IMG/VR virus record: IMGVR_UViG_3300034031_000020
Span: 1 to 64,000 of that record
Length of the DNA: 64,000 bases
Source: a virus
Strand: one strand, 5' to 3'
Positions 7,081-15,317 of the stretch are shown one piece after another. The notes under the pieces are model-generated. The model searched no databases and had not been told where the DNA came from. It was given only the letters and a program-made list of their open reading frames with translations. Position numbers and translations under genes: made by a program. Every line of letters starts with the position of its first letter. Within the stretch, counting starts at the first letter, position 1.

Positions 7081-8382
7081 GTGGAACTCACCGCCCGCAA
7101 CACCGACCTCCAGACCCTCGCCACCCTCCTGAAGACGCAGGAGGGGGCGAAGGCCGACGCGATCATCCCCGCGACGAAGCTCACCGCGACCAACACCGGA
7201 GAGATCCTCATCGACGGGACAGAGCCGCTGAAGGTGGCCGACGAGATCCTCACCGACGACGGCGTCACCCCCGCGAAGTACCTCGACATGAACGGGGCGT
7301 ACACCCTGTCCGAGACCGCCGTCCGGCACTTCGCGGAGCGGCTCGGCATCGACACCCGGTACGCCCGCAAGCTCGCCGACCGGCGCCCCGACATCCTCGC
7401 CGCGAACATCAACGGCTGGATCCACGGGCACAAGGACTCGACGCTGACCGACAGCGAGACGATCCCCGGCGGGCTGGAGCACAAGACCATCCACCCCACC
7501 GACCCCCGCTCGTTCACCGTGCGGGCGTTCCACACCCCCGAGGGCAAGTTCTTCCGGGGTCTGCTCTCCGACCGGTACTCCGTGATCGACAACCTTGACG
7601 TGCTCGACTCCGTGCTCCGGGGCATCCAGGCCGCCGGGCTCGACCGTGACAGCCTCGTCATCTCCGGGTGCGACCTGACGGAGAACCGGATGCGAGTCCG
7701 GGTCCTCGTCCCGGCGGCCGTCATCGCGGCACCGGCGCTGTTCGCCGGGTACCGGGACCCGTTCGAGGGCCGGGACGTCCGGGTCGGCGGGCGCGGCGGC
7801 TGGACCATCGAGCAGGCCCGCGAGGCTGCCGCCCGGGAGGGTCAGAGCTACGAGCCGGGCACCGAGCCGATCATGTGGGCGGGGTTCGAGTTCGGTAACG
7901 GGGAGCTTGGCGACGCCGCGACGTACGTCGTTCCCCGCGCTGAGGCGTTGATCTGCCGGAACGGTCTCGTCCTGCCGTTGGACGCCACCCGCAAGACCCA
8001 CGTCGGCGAACGGCTGGAGGAGGGCGTCATCAACTGGTCGGGGGAGACCCGGCGGCGTCAGCTCGAACTGATCACCTCGAAGGTCGCCGACGCGGTCCGC
8101 GAGTTCGCCTCCGTCGGGTTCTGGGAGGCGAAGGTCGCCGAGCTGAGCGAGCTCGCGGCGAAGCCCGTCACGGACGCTGACAAGACCATCAAGGCCGTGT
8201 CGAAGACGATGCGGTTCTCCGAGGTGGAGCAGACGTCGATCCTGGACATGTTCATCCACGGCGGGCAGATGACCGCCGCCGGGGTCATGAACGCGGTCAC
8301 GGCCGCAGCGCAGACGATCGCCGACCCGGACCGGGCCGCCGAGGTCGAGCGGACCGCCGTCAGGGTCCTCGCCGCCGTCTGA
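7081..8382 (+). CDS. DUF932-like phage/plasmid protein
   Basis: 433 aa with GTG start 54 nt after the Xre gene and a GAAAGAGAG ribosome site. The overall plan matches the DUF932 family found in phages and plasmids: an N-terminal region naming a short target, a central SVIDNLDVLDSVLRGIQAAG stretch, a GFEFGNGELGDAATYVVPRAEALICRNGL core, and a helical C-terminus. The family's function is not established; association with phage replication or recombination operons is usual. Normal length for the family. Confidence 0.72.
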   Translation: MELTARNTDLQTLATLLKTQEGAKADAIIPATKLTATNTGEILIDGTEPLKVADEILTDDGVTPAKYLDMNGAYTLSETAVRHFAERLGIDTRYARKLADRRPDILAANINGWIHGHKDSTLTDSETIPGGLEHKTIHPTDPRSFTVRAFHTPEGKFFRGLLSDRYSVIDNLDVLDSVLRGIQAAGLDRDSLVISGCDLTENRMRVRVLVPAAVIAAPALFAGYRDPFEGRDVRVGGRGGWTIEQAREAAAREGQSYEPGTEPIMWAGFEFGNGELGDAATYVVPRAEALICRNGLVLPLDATRKTHVGERLEEGVINWSGETRRRQLELITSKVADAVREFASVGFWEAKVAELSELAAKPVTDADKTIKAVSKTMRFSEVEQTSILDMFIHGGQMTAAGVMNAVTAAAQTIADPDRAAEVERTAVRVLAAV

Positions 8383-8432
8383 TCCACATGAAGCACGGCG
8401 CGCCCCGTCTAGTAGGTCCGGGGAAAGCGTCG

Positions 8433-8515
8433 GTCACGGAGCAGTCCAGCCGTTGCAGCGGCGGGGACGCCAGGCCCGGCCGGGGCCTGTGAGGGTTCGA
8501 GTCCCTCCCGTGACA
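8433..8515 (+). tRNA. tRNA-like gene, anticodon unassigned
   Basis: A perfect 7-bp acceptor stem (GTCACGG, 8433-8439, with CCGTGAC, 8508-8514) and a canonical T arm (GAGGG-TTCGAGT-CCCTC, 8491-8507). The interior 50 nt do not fold into a standard D arm plus anticodon arm: no GG pair is visible in a D loop. The best small hairpin is GCCG-TTGCAG-CGGC with a 6-base loop, and a CAGGCCC/GGGCCTG stem sits where a long variable arm would be. It is either a diverged or decayed tRNA or an unusual tRNA-like RNA. It lies in a 324-nt gap (8383-8706) with no protein gene. Confidence 0.5.
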
Positions 8516-8591
8516 CGGGAGCAATCCACGGTGAGCAGACCACCATTCCCCGCGAGGGGTGCAATGGTTACCAGGTCAAAAACCCGTGGGG

Positions 8592-8672
8592 TTCGGTGAG
8601 TGGCCCTTGCCGGGGCTGGGCACGGCGGGCGCGGCAACGCCTACCGGGCGGGTTCGACCCCCGCCACCGACA
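8592..8672 (+). tRNA. Possible second tRNA-like element
   Basis: A canonical T arm (GCGGG-TTCGACC-CCCGC, 8648-8664) is followed by CACCGAC, which pairs at six of seven positions with TTCGGTG at 8592-8598. GGCC/GGCT could be a D stem. The anticodon region (GGGCG-CGGCAA-CGCCT) has a 6-base loop without the required U33, so it may be a remnant rather than a working tRNA. Confidence 0.25.
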
Positions 8673-8706
8673 CGCACGCATCCACTGCCGACGAAAGGCC
8701 CTGCCC

Positions 8707-9054
8707 ATGCCGTACATCAGGATCCAGCCACAGCCACTCATCGACAAGTTCATGGAGGACGGTGTCGAGTGGCACCCGTTGCCCTACCCGTTCTACGTCG
8801 CCGAAGACGGGAGCGTCCAGCGCCAGGACGTCTGGAAGGGCAATCCCGCCTGGGTGATCGGATTCGTCGCCGACAAGGACCGGCACGAGGTCGACGTGAC
8901 CTGGGAGGAGGTCGACCCCACCGACCCCGCGCGGTTGGCGGAGGTCGTCGGGATGTTCCTGGTCGTGGCGGACACCGACTGGAGGTTCGCCACGTTCAGC
9001 GCGGCCATCGGCAAGGCCGAGATTGTCAGTGAGGCCGAGGTCGACGGCCTCTGA
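8707..9054 (+). CDS. Hypothetical 115-aa acidic protein
   Basis: The ATG at 8707 is chosen over earlier in-frame starts because those would run through the tRNA-like region. CGAAAGG precedes it. The protein is beta-rich at the front (PYPFYVAEDGSVQRQDVW), then acidic with an alpha/beta C-terminus. No family recognised. Confidence 0.65.
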   Translation: MPYIRIQPQPLIDKFMEDGVEWHPLPYPFYVAEDGSVQRQDVWKGNPAWVIGFVADKDRHEVDVTWEEVDPTDPARLAEVVGMFLVVADTDWRFATFSAAIGKAEIVSEAEVDGL

Positions 9055-9093
9055 GTCAGCTCAGACCGCACACCTACTGCCGAAGGGAGCGCC

Positions 9094-9258
9094 ATGCACG
9101 GATCGGACATCGTCATGTGGTCCAGCATTTTCATGCTGGTCACGATCATCGTAAGCATCATCTTCCACGTCGGAAAGGAAGTGACCCGCCACATCGCCAC
9201 GGCTTGGATCCTGGGCCAAATCGCGATGATCGTCGTCTTCGCCGTCTTCTGGCGATGA
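9094..9258 (+). CDS. Small two-helix membrane protein
   Basis: 54 aa, ATG after GAAGGGAGCGCC. Two hydrophobic segments (MWSSIFMLVTIIVSIIF and AWILGQIAMIVVFAVFW) are separated by a short charged loop (HVGKEVTRH), so it is almost entirely membrane-embedded. It sits between small early genes. A holin-like, exclusion or membrane-modifying role would fit; none is proven. Confidence 0.65.
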   Translation: MHGSDIVMWSSIFMLVTIIVSIIFHVGKEVTRHIATAWILGQIAMIVVFAVFWR

Positions 9259-9382
9259 CAGCCCGGAGCCCGTCACGCGGAGGGGGTGCGGCGGGCTCCG
9301 AGCGGCGGCACACTTCTAGCGGCGTGGCCCCGGCCGTACGCACACGGGGCACCCACACTGCCGACCAGCGAAAGGACTGATC

Positions 9383-10402
9383 ATGACAGCACGTCCGGGG
9401 AACTTCTGTTCCCCCGTAGGGAGCACCGGCACCACAGGGGCCGGGACGCCGATGGTGTGTGCCGTCGGCGACAAAGGGGGCCGCGCACGCTGGCGGGCCA
9501 GCGGGGACCAGGCCGAGCGCAAACGGCTCCGGCGGGCGCTCCTCGACGAGGCGAAGCGGGCCGGGGTCACGGTCCCGCGCGGCCTGCCGGACGACAAGGT
9601 CCGGGACCTCATCAACGCGGCTTCGTACGAACCGGTCGGCGAGTACCCGCTACCGGTCGCGCCGGTGCCGGTCGTCGTCGAGCCCGCACCCGCACCCGCT
9701 CGCGGGCCCGCACCGGCGCCACTGAGCCGGGGATGGCACGAGCAGCGGGAAGCTGAGTTCGAGCAGCAGCACCCGCTGAAGGAGGGCCCGCCCCGCCCGG
9801 GACGGCCGACCCTCGACGAGATCCGTCAGGCGCACGTCGATGCGGTCCGCGCGCAGGGCGGCGACGCCACCAAATGGGACGGCTCACCCGTGATGATCGC
9901 CGCGCTGCGGCGGCACCTGCCGCCCGGCTACGCGAAGGCTGAGGTCGACGCCGCGCTTGTCGACATGTCGTCCAGGGGTGGCAACGGGGTCGTTCTGTTC
10001 CCCGAGTCGAACCAGAAAGCCCTCCTGAACGTCCACCGGGACGGGGCCTTACGGATGGGAAACCAGGACAAGCACCTGATCTGGCTGACCCCGTACGACC
10101 TGCCCGGCAAGCCGAGGACGACGCTGCACGCAGTCTGGGCGACGTACAGCAAGTTGGCCGGGGAGCCGGGCCGTCCGGTACGCCTGTCCGCCCTGCGCAG
10201 TGCGCTGCCGGATGTGTCCCGCGACGACATGAACACCGTCTTGCGCTGGCTGACGTACAACGATCAGCGGGTCCGGCTGGAACCGGAGCCCTTCCGGCAC
10301 AGGATCTCCGCCGCCGACCGTGAGGCTGCGCTCCAGCTTGGCGGGGAACCTCGCCACACGATCCTCATCGGGGCCCGGCTCAACCAGACCGGCGGCGCCT
10401 GA
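9383..10402 (+). CDS. Hypothetical 339-aa protein with Gly/Cys N-terminal motif
   Basis: ATG after GCGAAAGGACTG. The N-terminus carries CSPVGSTGTTGAGTPMVC and then a short RARWR block, a Cys-flanked Gly/Thr motif of the kind that recurs at the start of actinophage proteins. A basic helix, a Pro/Ala/Val linker (about residues 92-114) and two alpha/beta segments follow; the last (residues about 240-300) is helical with LSALRSALPDVSRDDMNTVL, winged-helix-like. A DNA-binding role is possible. Its TGA overlaps the next ATG. Confidence 0.65.
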   Translation: MTARPGNFCSPVGSTGTTGAGTPMVCAVGDKGGRARWRASGDQAERKRLRRALLDEAKRAGVTVPRGLPDDKVRDLINAASYEPVGEYPLPVAPVPVVVEPAPAPARGPAPAPLSRGWHEQREAEFEQQHPLKEGPPRPGRPTLDEIRQAHVDAVRAQGGDATKWDGSPVMIAALRRHLPPGYAKAEVDAALVDMSSRGGNGVVLFPESNQKALLNVHRDGALRMGNQDKHLIWLTPYDLPGKPRTTLHAVWATYSKLAGEPGRPVRLSALRSALPDVSRDDMNTVLRWLTYNDQRVRLEPEPFRHRISAADREAALQLGGEPRHTILIGARLNQTGGA

Positions 10403-10830
10403 TGGCCGTCGGGGGTGGCCGGGCACCGGTCGTGGTGGCGCTCCAGCTCGCGGTCCCGCTGTGGCTGGCGGAGTTGGAGGCGCTGCCGAAGGCGGAGGGT
10501 GACGCGCTCGCGCAGAAGTGGGCGGACGCGGGCGCGACCCTGGTCGTCGAGCACGGCGAGGATCCGCAGTACGACCGACCCGGACGCCGAGCGGTCGTCG
10601 TGAGGGGGCTCGCGCGGGGGCTCGCGGCCCTGGCACGATGCCCGGGTGGGGTCCGCTTCCTGGACCTCATGTGGTGCTCCCGGCACTCGACGGGCGGGCG
10701 CCCGGCGGAGTCGTGGGAGGCGTGCTGCCGGTACTGCGTCAGCGCACACGAAGGCGTACAGCACCTGCCGGACCGGCCGGAGCCGCTGCGCCGGTTGCAG
10801 GAGATCATCGTCAGGGAGGTGACGCTGTGA
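10402..10830 (+). CDS. Hypothetical 142-aa protein, translationally coupled
   Basis: Starts at an ATG sharing its A with the previous TGA and ends in a GTGA overlap with the next gene, the first links of a long chain of coupled genes. An Ala/Leu-rich N-terminus is followed by a C-terminal Cys group (WCSRHS... CCRYC) that could bind metal. No family recognised. Confidence 0.68.
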   Translation: MAVGGGRAPVVVALQLAVPLWLAELEALPKAEGDALAQKWADAGATLVVEHGEDPQYDRPGRRAVVVRGLARGLAALARCPGGVRFLDLMWCSRHSTGGRPAESWEACCRYCVSAHEGVQHLPDRPEPLRRLQEIIVREVTL

Positions 10831-11402
10831 GTGAATGCCAGTTCCTGATGGTCCCCGTCGACGGACCGGTCCGGGTGGTCGGGAGTCACCCGCACCCGCA
10901 CCGGGTGTCAGACGCCCTCGGCGGGGCTATCCCCGCGCCGGTGTACTTCGGCACAGGGCGGCACGCCGCGTGGGTGCGGGAGGACTGCCAGTCGGAGGGT
11001 CTGGAACGCAACATCCTGGCCACGATCATGGGTCTGATCCTGGGTGGTGTACCGGTGCCGATCCTCGGCCCGGCGGCGATCACCCAGATCGCTGGCGAAG
11101 CCAGCGGCGGATACGTCGTCGGGGTGGCCGAGGGCTTCGACGATGGCCAGTGCCAGGCGTTCCTCCGGATCGGCATGGACTGCCGGTGGGCGATCGACGG
11201 CCACGACGACGGGTTCAGCTACGACACCATGGACGCGGAGTGGGCGGCGAACGTCCGCAAGGCCGCCGAGTGGTGCCACGACCTGGACATCCCGCAGAAC
11301 TACCCGTACTGCATGGCCGCCGCGCCGGACGACGACGTCGCGACGATCCTGCGTCGCCTGGGCCTCGGCCAGCAGTTCGCCCCCGTACCGATCCGGGCGT
11401 AA
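10827..11402 (+). CDS. Hypothetical 191-aa protein
   Basis: GTG start overlapping the upstream TGA (GTGA), which decides the start over longer in-frame options. It has an alpha/beta pattern, one hydrophobic stretch (NILATIMGLILGGVPVPILG) that could be buried or membrane-associated, and an acidic C-terminal half with two Cys. It ends just before a short terminator-like hairpin. No family recognised. Confidence 0.65.
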   Translation: MSECQFLMVPVDGPVRVVGSHPHPHRVSDALGGAIPAPVYFGTGRHAAWVREDCQSEGLERNILATIMGLILGGVPVPILGPAAITQIAGEASGGYVVGVAEGFDDGQCQAFLRIGMDCRWAIDGHDDGFSYDTMDAEWAANVRKAAEWCHDLDIPQNYPYCMAAAPDDDVATILRRLGLGQQFAPVPIRA

Positions 11403-11420
11403 CCAGGGCCGAAGCCCTGG
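11403..11420 (+). terminator. Short hairpin after the 10827 gene
   Basis: A 7-bp stem CCAGGGC / GCCCTGG closes a stable CGAA tetraloop directly at the end of the 10827 gene. No U-tract follows, so termination may be partial. Confidence 0.45.
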
Positions 11421-11426
11421 CGAAGT

Positions 11427-11482
11427 AACGGCCTCCCTGTTATTCTGTAGTGGTAATCACCACTGCCGACAGGGAGGCCGTT
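11427..11482 (+). promoter_or_regulatory. 14-bp perfect inverted repeat covering a ribosome site
   Basis: Arms AACGGCCTCCCTGT (11427-11440) and complement (11469-11482) enclose an inner 6-bp stem AGTGGT-AATC-ACCACT (11449-11464). The Shine-Dalgarno GGGAGG for the ATG at 11486 lies inside the right arm. In RNA it would be locked away. In DNA the repeat flanks a possible -10 (TATTCT, 11441-11446), so an operator is equally possible. Confidence 0.65.
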
Positions 11483-11485
11483 CCT

Positions 11486-11776
11486 ATGCCGACCGACACC
11501 CCCAAGGGCCGCAAGCTGGTCCCGCTGTACCCGACGAGGTCCCGCCTGTCCCTGCTCCGGCTCGTCCGGGACGGCGCCGTGTACGAGCCGACGTGGGAGC
11601 CGCGCACGTTCCGCGTGGCGAACGCCGGAGTCGTCACCAGCCTCATCCGGGGGATGCATCGGGCAGGGTGGGTCAAGCTCACCCCCGCCACCCGCGACGC
11701 CGAGACCCGCCTCCGCCAGGTCGTCCTCGACGACCTCGGTGCGCGGATCCTCGCCAAAGACGAGAGGAAATCATGA
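11486..11776 (+). CDS. Small winged-helix-like protein, candidate autoregulator
   Basis: 96 aa. The ATG at 11486 follows GGGAGGCCGTTCCT. Residues about 20-75 read as helix-helix-strand (RLSLLRLVRDGAVY, AGVVTSLIRGMHRAGWVKLT) like a small winged helix. It sits right behind the large inverted repeat, so it may control its own synthesis. Its stop overlaps the next ATG. The fold is inferred from pattern only. Confidence 0.6.
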   Translation: MPTDTPKGRKLVPLYPTRSRLSLLRLVRDGAVYEPTWEPRTFRVANAGVVTSLIRGMHRAGWVKLTPATRDAETRLRQVVLDDLGARILAKDERKS

Positions 11777-12630
11777 ACAGACTGACCGAGGTCCCCGAGC
11801 TGTGCACCCGGGCGACGTGCGACGGCCAACGACCGCACATCGTCCACCCCGCCGACGGCCGGGTGTTGCCGCCCGTGCCCGCACCGCCCACCCTGCGGAT
11901 CCCCCTCGACTTCGTCGACGACCTGCCGGAGGGCCCGGAGGTGACAGAACTTAGCGAGGCAAACCCACGCGGGCAGCAGATCCACCAGCTCGCGCAGGAC
12001 CTCCTCCGAGGTGAGACGGTGTCGGCGCCGGTGACGCTGCCGGTGCCGGTGCCGAAGGGCTCCGCCGGGCACGAGTTCGCGCTTGGGGCGTACGCGGGGA
12101 GCCCCGACTTGAGGGGAATCGGGGTTGCCGACAAGGTCGCTGACGCGGACGTCGGACTCTACGAGGCGGGATCGGATTGGTCCGGCCCTGACGGGATCCG
12201 GTTCCAGCGACTCGAAGACCTCCACCGGCTGGAGCGCGGGCGGGCCCGGCTCGCCGCCGCGCTGGCCGAGGCGTTCAGCCGGGAGGAGCTGGGCCGACTG
12301 TTCGACGACCTGCCGGACAGCGAGGCGAACCCCACGGAGCGGGCCCTGGTGACCGCCGTCGGGACCGCGTGGTCCGAGTATTCGACGCTGAGAAACCTGA
12401 CCCGGCACACGGAACAGGAGGCCGAGCAGGCGGGCATGGGGGCTCACCCGGAGCGGGGGGACGAGGTGGAGGCGTGGCTGAAGCGGCGCCGTGACAGTCA
12501 CGTCGACGCCGGTGGCTGGGGCTCGCCGGAGTGGCACGCCGTGGACTCGCTGCTGGACGACTACCGCGAGCACGCCGACACGGGGACCCCGCTGGACCTC
12601 GACGTCATCGGCCCCGGCGGGGTGGAGTGA
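11773..12630 (+). CDS. Hypothetical 285-aa protein carrying a nuclease fragment
   Basis: ATG with ATGA overlap and AGAGGAAATC ribosome site. Residues 66-83 (RGQQIHQLAQDLLRGETV) and a GAYA segment near 105-108 are close copies of parts of the Cas4/RecB-like nuclease encoded 1.3 kb downstream, but the catalytic D and DxK parts are absent. The rest is unrelated: a Pro-rich N-terminus and a helical C-terminus with EDLHRLERGRARLAAALAEA. It is either a mosaic protein or the remnant of a second nuclease copy with a new tail. Confidence 0.65.
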   Translation: MNRLTEVPELCTRATCDGQRPHIVHPADGRVLPPVPAPPTLRIPLDFVDDLPEGPEVTELSEANPRGQQIHQLAQDLLRGETVSAPVTLPVPVPKGSAGHEFALGAYAGSPDLRGIGVADKVADADVGLYEAGSDWSGPDGIRFQRLEDLHRLERGRARLAAALAEAFSREELGRLFDDLPDSEANPTERALVTAVGTAWSEYSTLRNLTRHTEQEAEQAGMGAHPERGDEVEAWLKRRRDSHVDAGGWGSPEWHAVDSLLDDYREHADTGTPLDLDVIGPGGVE

Positions 12631-12631
12631 C

Positions 12632-12805
12632 GTGGCGCAGACAGCCGAAGCCGCCGCGCTCGTCGCCGTCCTGAACGAGGACACCGACGAGGCCCGCCGC
12701 GTGCTGGAGGACTTCTTTCCGACCGAGCTTCATGAGTTCGCCAAACAGGTCTCTGACCTGGCCGACCTGATCGACGAGACGCTCCGGGGGAAGGGCGCCC
12801 GATGA
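12632..12805 (+). CDS. Small helical hypothetical protein
   Basis: 57 aa from GTG at 12632, one base after the previous TGA. Almost entirely helical and acidic (TDEARRVLEDFFPTELHEFA). It ends with an ATGA overlap. Its size and context suggest an accessory subunit in the recombination operon, but no family is recognised. Confidence 0.6.
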   Translation: MAQTAEAAALVAVLNEDTDEARRVLEDFFPTELHEFAKQVSDLADLIDETLRGKGAR

Positions 12806-12990
12806 ACTTCCTGCAACGGATGGAGGCTGGGCAGCGGATCGCTGCCCGGCTCGGCGCCGGGCAGATCGACCGGGCGACCGCCGAGGTCGAGCTGTTCCTG
12901 GCGTGGGACGGAACCGTCGCCGCGACCGACGGCACCGTCCAGCGGTTCCTCGACAACCACCAGACCGCACCGGAGGGGAGTCGCCCGTGA
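12802..12990 (+). CDS. Small hypothetical protein
   Basis: 62 aa, ATG overlapping the upstream TGA. Two short helices (FLQRMEAGQRIAARLGAG, RATAEVELFLAW) and a short tail. It ends in a GTGA overlap with the nuclease gene, so its translation is coupled to it. Confidence 0.6.
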   Translation: MNFLQRMEAGQRIAARLGAGQIDRATAEVELFLAWDGTVAATDGTVQRFLDNHQTAPEGSRP

Positions 12991-13880
12991 GGCCGAAGCT
13001 GAAGCGCGCCGGGCGGAGCCGGTACTACGTCGACCTTGACGCGCCGGAGCCCGGCCAGCCCGCCGACCTGGACCCGAAAAAGGTCAAGTACCAGCGCATC
13101 CCGGGGGTGACCACGATCGTCCGGAACGGGATGCCGAAGGAGGCCCTCACCCGGTACGCGGGGACGTCGACGGCGGAGTACGCCGTGGACTACTGGGACG
13201 AGCTCGCCGCACTGCCCCCGGCGGAACGCCTCAAGCGGATCAACGCTGGCCGGTACGAGAACCGCGACAGCGCGGCGCAGCGCGGGCAGCAGATCCACCA
13301 GCTCGCGCAGAAACTCGTCCGAGGAGAGACGGTGCCCGTGCCGGAAGACCTCAACGGGTACGTCCGGGGCGCCGTCCGATTCATGGACGAGTTCGCGATC
13401 GAGCCGATCGTGGAAGAGCTGACAGTGTTCTCGCCGACGCACTACTACTGCGGGACGCTCGACCTGGGGGCGTACGCGGAGATCCCCGACCTCCCCGACT
13501 TCGACTGGATCCCGATCGACGACGACGGCCGGGCGCGGGGGCTGTTCGACTACAAGACCAGCCGGTCCGGGATCTGGGGGGACCTGGCGTACCAGTTGGC
13601 CCCGTACCGGTTCGCCGAGTTCGCCATGGTGCCCGACGGGGACGGCGGGTTCGAGATCGACACGGTCCCCGAGTTCGATTTCTGCGCCGGGGTGCACCTA
13701 CGGCCGGACGGCACGTACAGCGTGGTCCCCGTCGAGTGCGAGTGGGGCCAGTTCGAGGACTTCCTGGTCATCAAGGCGAACGCCGGGGTCGTCGAGCGCA
13801 GCAAGAACCTCGTCCTCTCCGAGCTGGTGCCGCCGCGTACGACCCGTTTCCGCCTGACTGAGATTGCCGAGGCCGTGTGA
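12987..13880 (+). CDS. Cas4/RecB-like PD-(D/E)XK exonuclease
   Basis: 297 aa from a GTG overlapping the upstream TGA. The expected motifs come in order: H104 (RGQQIHQLA), an acidic E143-E144, D159 (GTLDLGAYA), then D188-Y-K190 (GLFDYKTS), followed by a QxxxY-type helix (AYQLAPYRFAEF) as in RecB/Cas4 and lambda-exonuclease-like enzymes. No Cys cluster for an iron-sulfur centre is visible. It would resect DNA ends to make single strands for the annealing protein encoded immediately after. Catalytic assignment is by motif only. Confidence 0.82.
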   Translation: MRPKLKRAGRSRYYVDLDAPEPGQPADLDPKKVKYQRIPGVTTIVRNGMPKEALTRYAGTSTAEYAVDYWDELAALPPAERLKRINAGRYENRDSAAQRGQQIHQLAQKLVRGETVPVPEDLNGYVRGAVRFMDEFAIEPIVEELTVFSPTHYYCGTLDLGAYAEIPDLPDFDWIPIDDDGRARGLFDYKTSRSGIWGDLAYQLAPYRFAEFAMVPDGDGGFEIDTVPEFDFCAGVHLRPDGTYSVVPVECEWGQFEDFLVIKANAGVVERSKNLVLSELVPPRTTRFRLTEIAEAV

Positions 13881-14770
13881 TGACCGAACCGCCCCAGGGC
13901 TCGCCCCTGATGAACATCACGCCGGAGTTGTGCGCCGCACTGGCGAAGCTCCAGGCCGACCTCCCTGAGATCGCCCGGGACCGGAAGGTGGAGGTAGAGA
14001 CGAAGGGCGACAAGCCGAACTACTCGTACTCCTACGCCACCCTCGCCTACATCACCAAGCAGATCATGCCGAAGCTCGGCACCCTGGGCCTGTCGTACTC
14101 GGCGTACCCGGGGACGTCCGTCGACGGCAAGGGGATGTGCCTGCGGTACTTCCTGCTCCACCTCTCCGGCGGGTTCATCGGTGGGGAGTTCCCGCTGTCC
14201 GGGGAGGGAGGGATCCAGACCCTCGGCGGGCGGATCACGTACGCGAAGCGGTACGCGCTGCTGGCCGTGACTGGGCTCGCCGCCGAGGAAGACGACGACG
14301 CCGCCCGCGCGCAGGCCGAGGACGAAGCCGCCGGGGGCGGGCGGACCGCGACCCGCAAACCCCGTCCTGCCGCCGCCGCCGCCCGGGTGGAGCAGGCCGC
14401 GACGAACACAGCCCGGCGGCGGGCGGCCGTCACCGGCGAACCTCCCGCCGAGGCGAGCGCGCCCGCGCAGGCCGAGCCGGTGCACCCGCCGACGGTGCCC
14501 GACGACCCGGCGTCCGGGCCGCAACAGCAGACGCTCGCGATCCAGTTCAAGAAGCTGAACGTCCCGGAACGTGACAGGCGGCTCCAGATCGTGTCGGGAC
14601 TCATGGGCCGCGACGTCGGATCGATCAAGGACCTGTCCGCCGGGGAGGCCCACGAACTGATCGACTTGGTTGACATCGCCCTGCGATCGGAACAGCCTAT
14701 GGAGACCCTGCGCACGGCCGCCGAATCACGGTCGGCCGCCGCAACTGCCGAAGGGACACCGGAACAGTGA
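13880..14770 (+). CDS. ERF-family single-strand annealing protein
   Basis: 296 aa. The ATG at 13880 overlaps the nuclease stop. Residues about 12-140 fit the ERF family: LAKLQADLPEIARDRKVEVE, YSYSYATLAYITKQIMPKL, LGLSYSAYPG, GGRITYAKRYALLAVTGLA. An Ala/Arg/Pro-rich linker and a helical C-terminal domain (about 215-290) follow. ERF proteins coat single-stranded DNA and anneal complementary strands; the pairing with an end-resecting nuclease is the classic phage recombination pair. Confidence 0.82.
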   Translation: MTEPPQGSPLMNITPELCAALAKLQADLPEIARDRKVEVETKGDKPNYSYSYATLAYITKQIMPKLGTLGLSYSAYPGTSVDGKGMCLRYFLLHLSGGFIGGEFPLSGEGGIQTLGGRITYAKRYALLAVTGLAAEEDDDAARAQAEDEAAGGGRTATRKPRPAAAAARVEQAATNTARRRAAVTGEPPAEASAPAQAEPVHPPTVPDDPASGPQQQTLAIQFKKLNVPERDRRLQIVSGLMGRDVGSIKDLSAGEAHELIDLVDIALRSEQPMETLRTAAESRSAAATAEGTPEQ

Positions 14771-15054
14771 TCACGCACACCGGTCCGATCAGCCCCGTCC
14801 GGGCCATCCGGAACGGGCTCAACCTGGCCGCCGACACCCTCGACCCGCTGCGCAACGGCGGGGAGACCCACGAGGTCCGACTCCCGGGCTACCTCGTGGC
14901 GGAGCTGCTGCGCGACGCGGCGAACACGTACGCCGACCTGGAGGACCGGACCGGACCCGGCGACTCGCCGGAGGACATCCTCCAGGCGACCGCCCACGAC
15001 CCCGCCGTCCAGGTCGCGAACATCGTCCTAGACGGCGTGGTGATCCACTCATGA
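14767..15054 (+). CDS. Hypothetical 95-aa protein
   Basis: GTG start with GTGA overlap and ATGA overlap at its end. Helical front (VRAIRNGLNLAADTLDPL) and acidic middle (DLEDRTGPGDSPEDIL). Coupled within the recombination operon. No family recognised. Confidence 0.65.
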   Translation: MITHTGPISPVRAIRNGLNLAADTLDPLRNGGETHEVRLPGYLVAELLRDAANTYADLEDRTGPGDSPEDILQATAHDPAVQVANIVLDGVVIHS

Positions 15055-15317
15055 CCGGCCAGGGCATCACCCGCGCCGAGGCACTCACCCACGCTGTGCG
15101 GCTGGCCCGGTTGAGCGAGGACCCCTGCACGGCCGCCGAGCGCGCGGACGTGGTTCGTCGGGCCACCATGTGGGCGAGTATCGCCTCGCTACTGGAATCG
15201 GAGCGGGAGGGATACCAGTTCGCACGGTGCCCTCATCAGAAAATCGTGTCATTCAACGACGGCACGTGGATGCACACCAATACGGACCGGTGCGACCGGA
15301 TGGGGGTCGGATCATGA
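15051..15317 (+). CDS. Hypothetical 88-aa protein
   Basis: ATG start by ATGA overlap. Helical N-terminus (ITRAEALTHAVRLARLSEDP) and a C-terminal part with Cys and His (CPHQK, CDRMG) that might bind a metal. Ends in an ATGA overlap. No family recognised. Confidence 0.62.
   Translation: MTGQGITRAEALTHAVRLARLSEDPCTAAERADVVRRATMWASIASLLESEREGYQFARCPHQKIVSFNDGTWMHTNTDRCDRMGVGS

Noticed and set aside
8520-8600. Third tRNA-like stretch around GCAATGGTTACC
   Set aside because: It resembles a D loop but no matching acceptor or T arm could be found.
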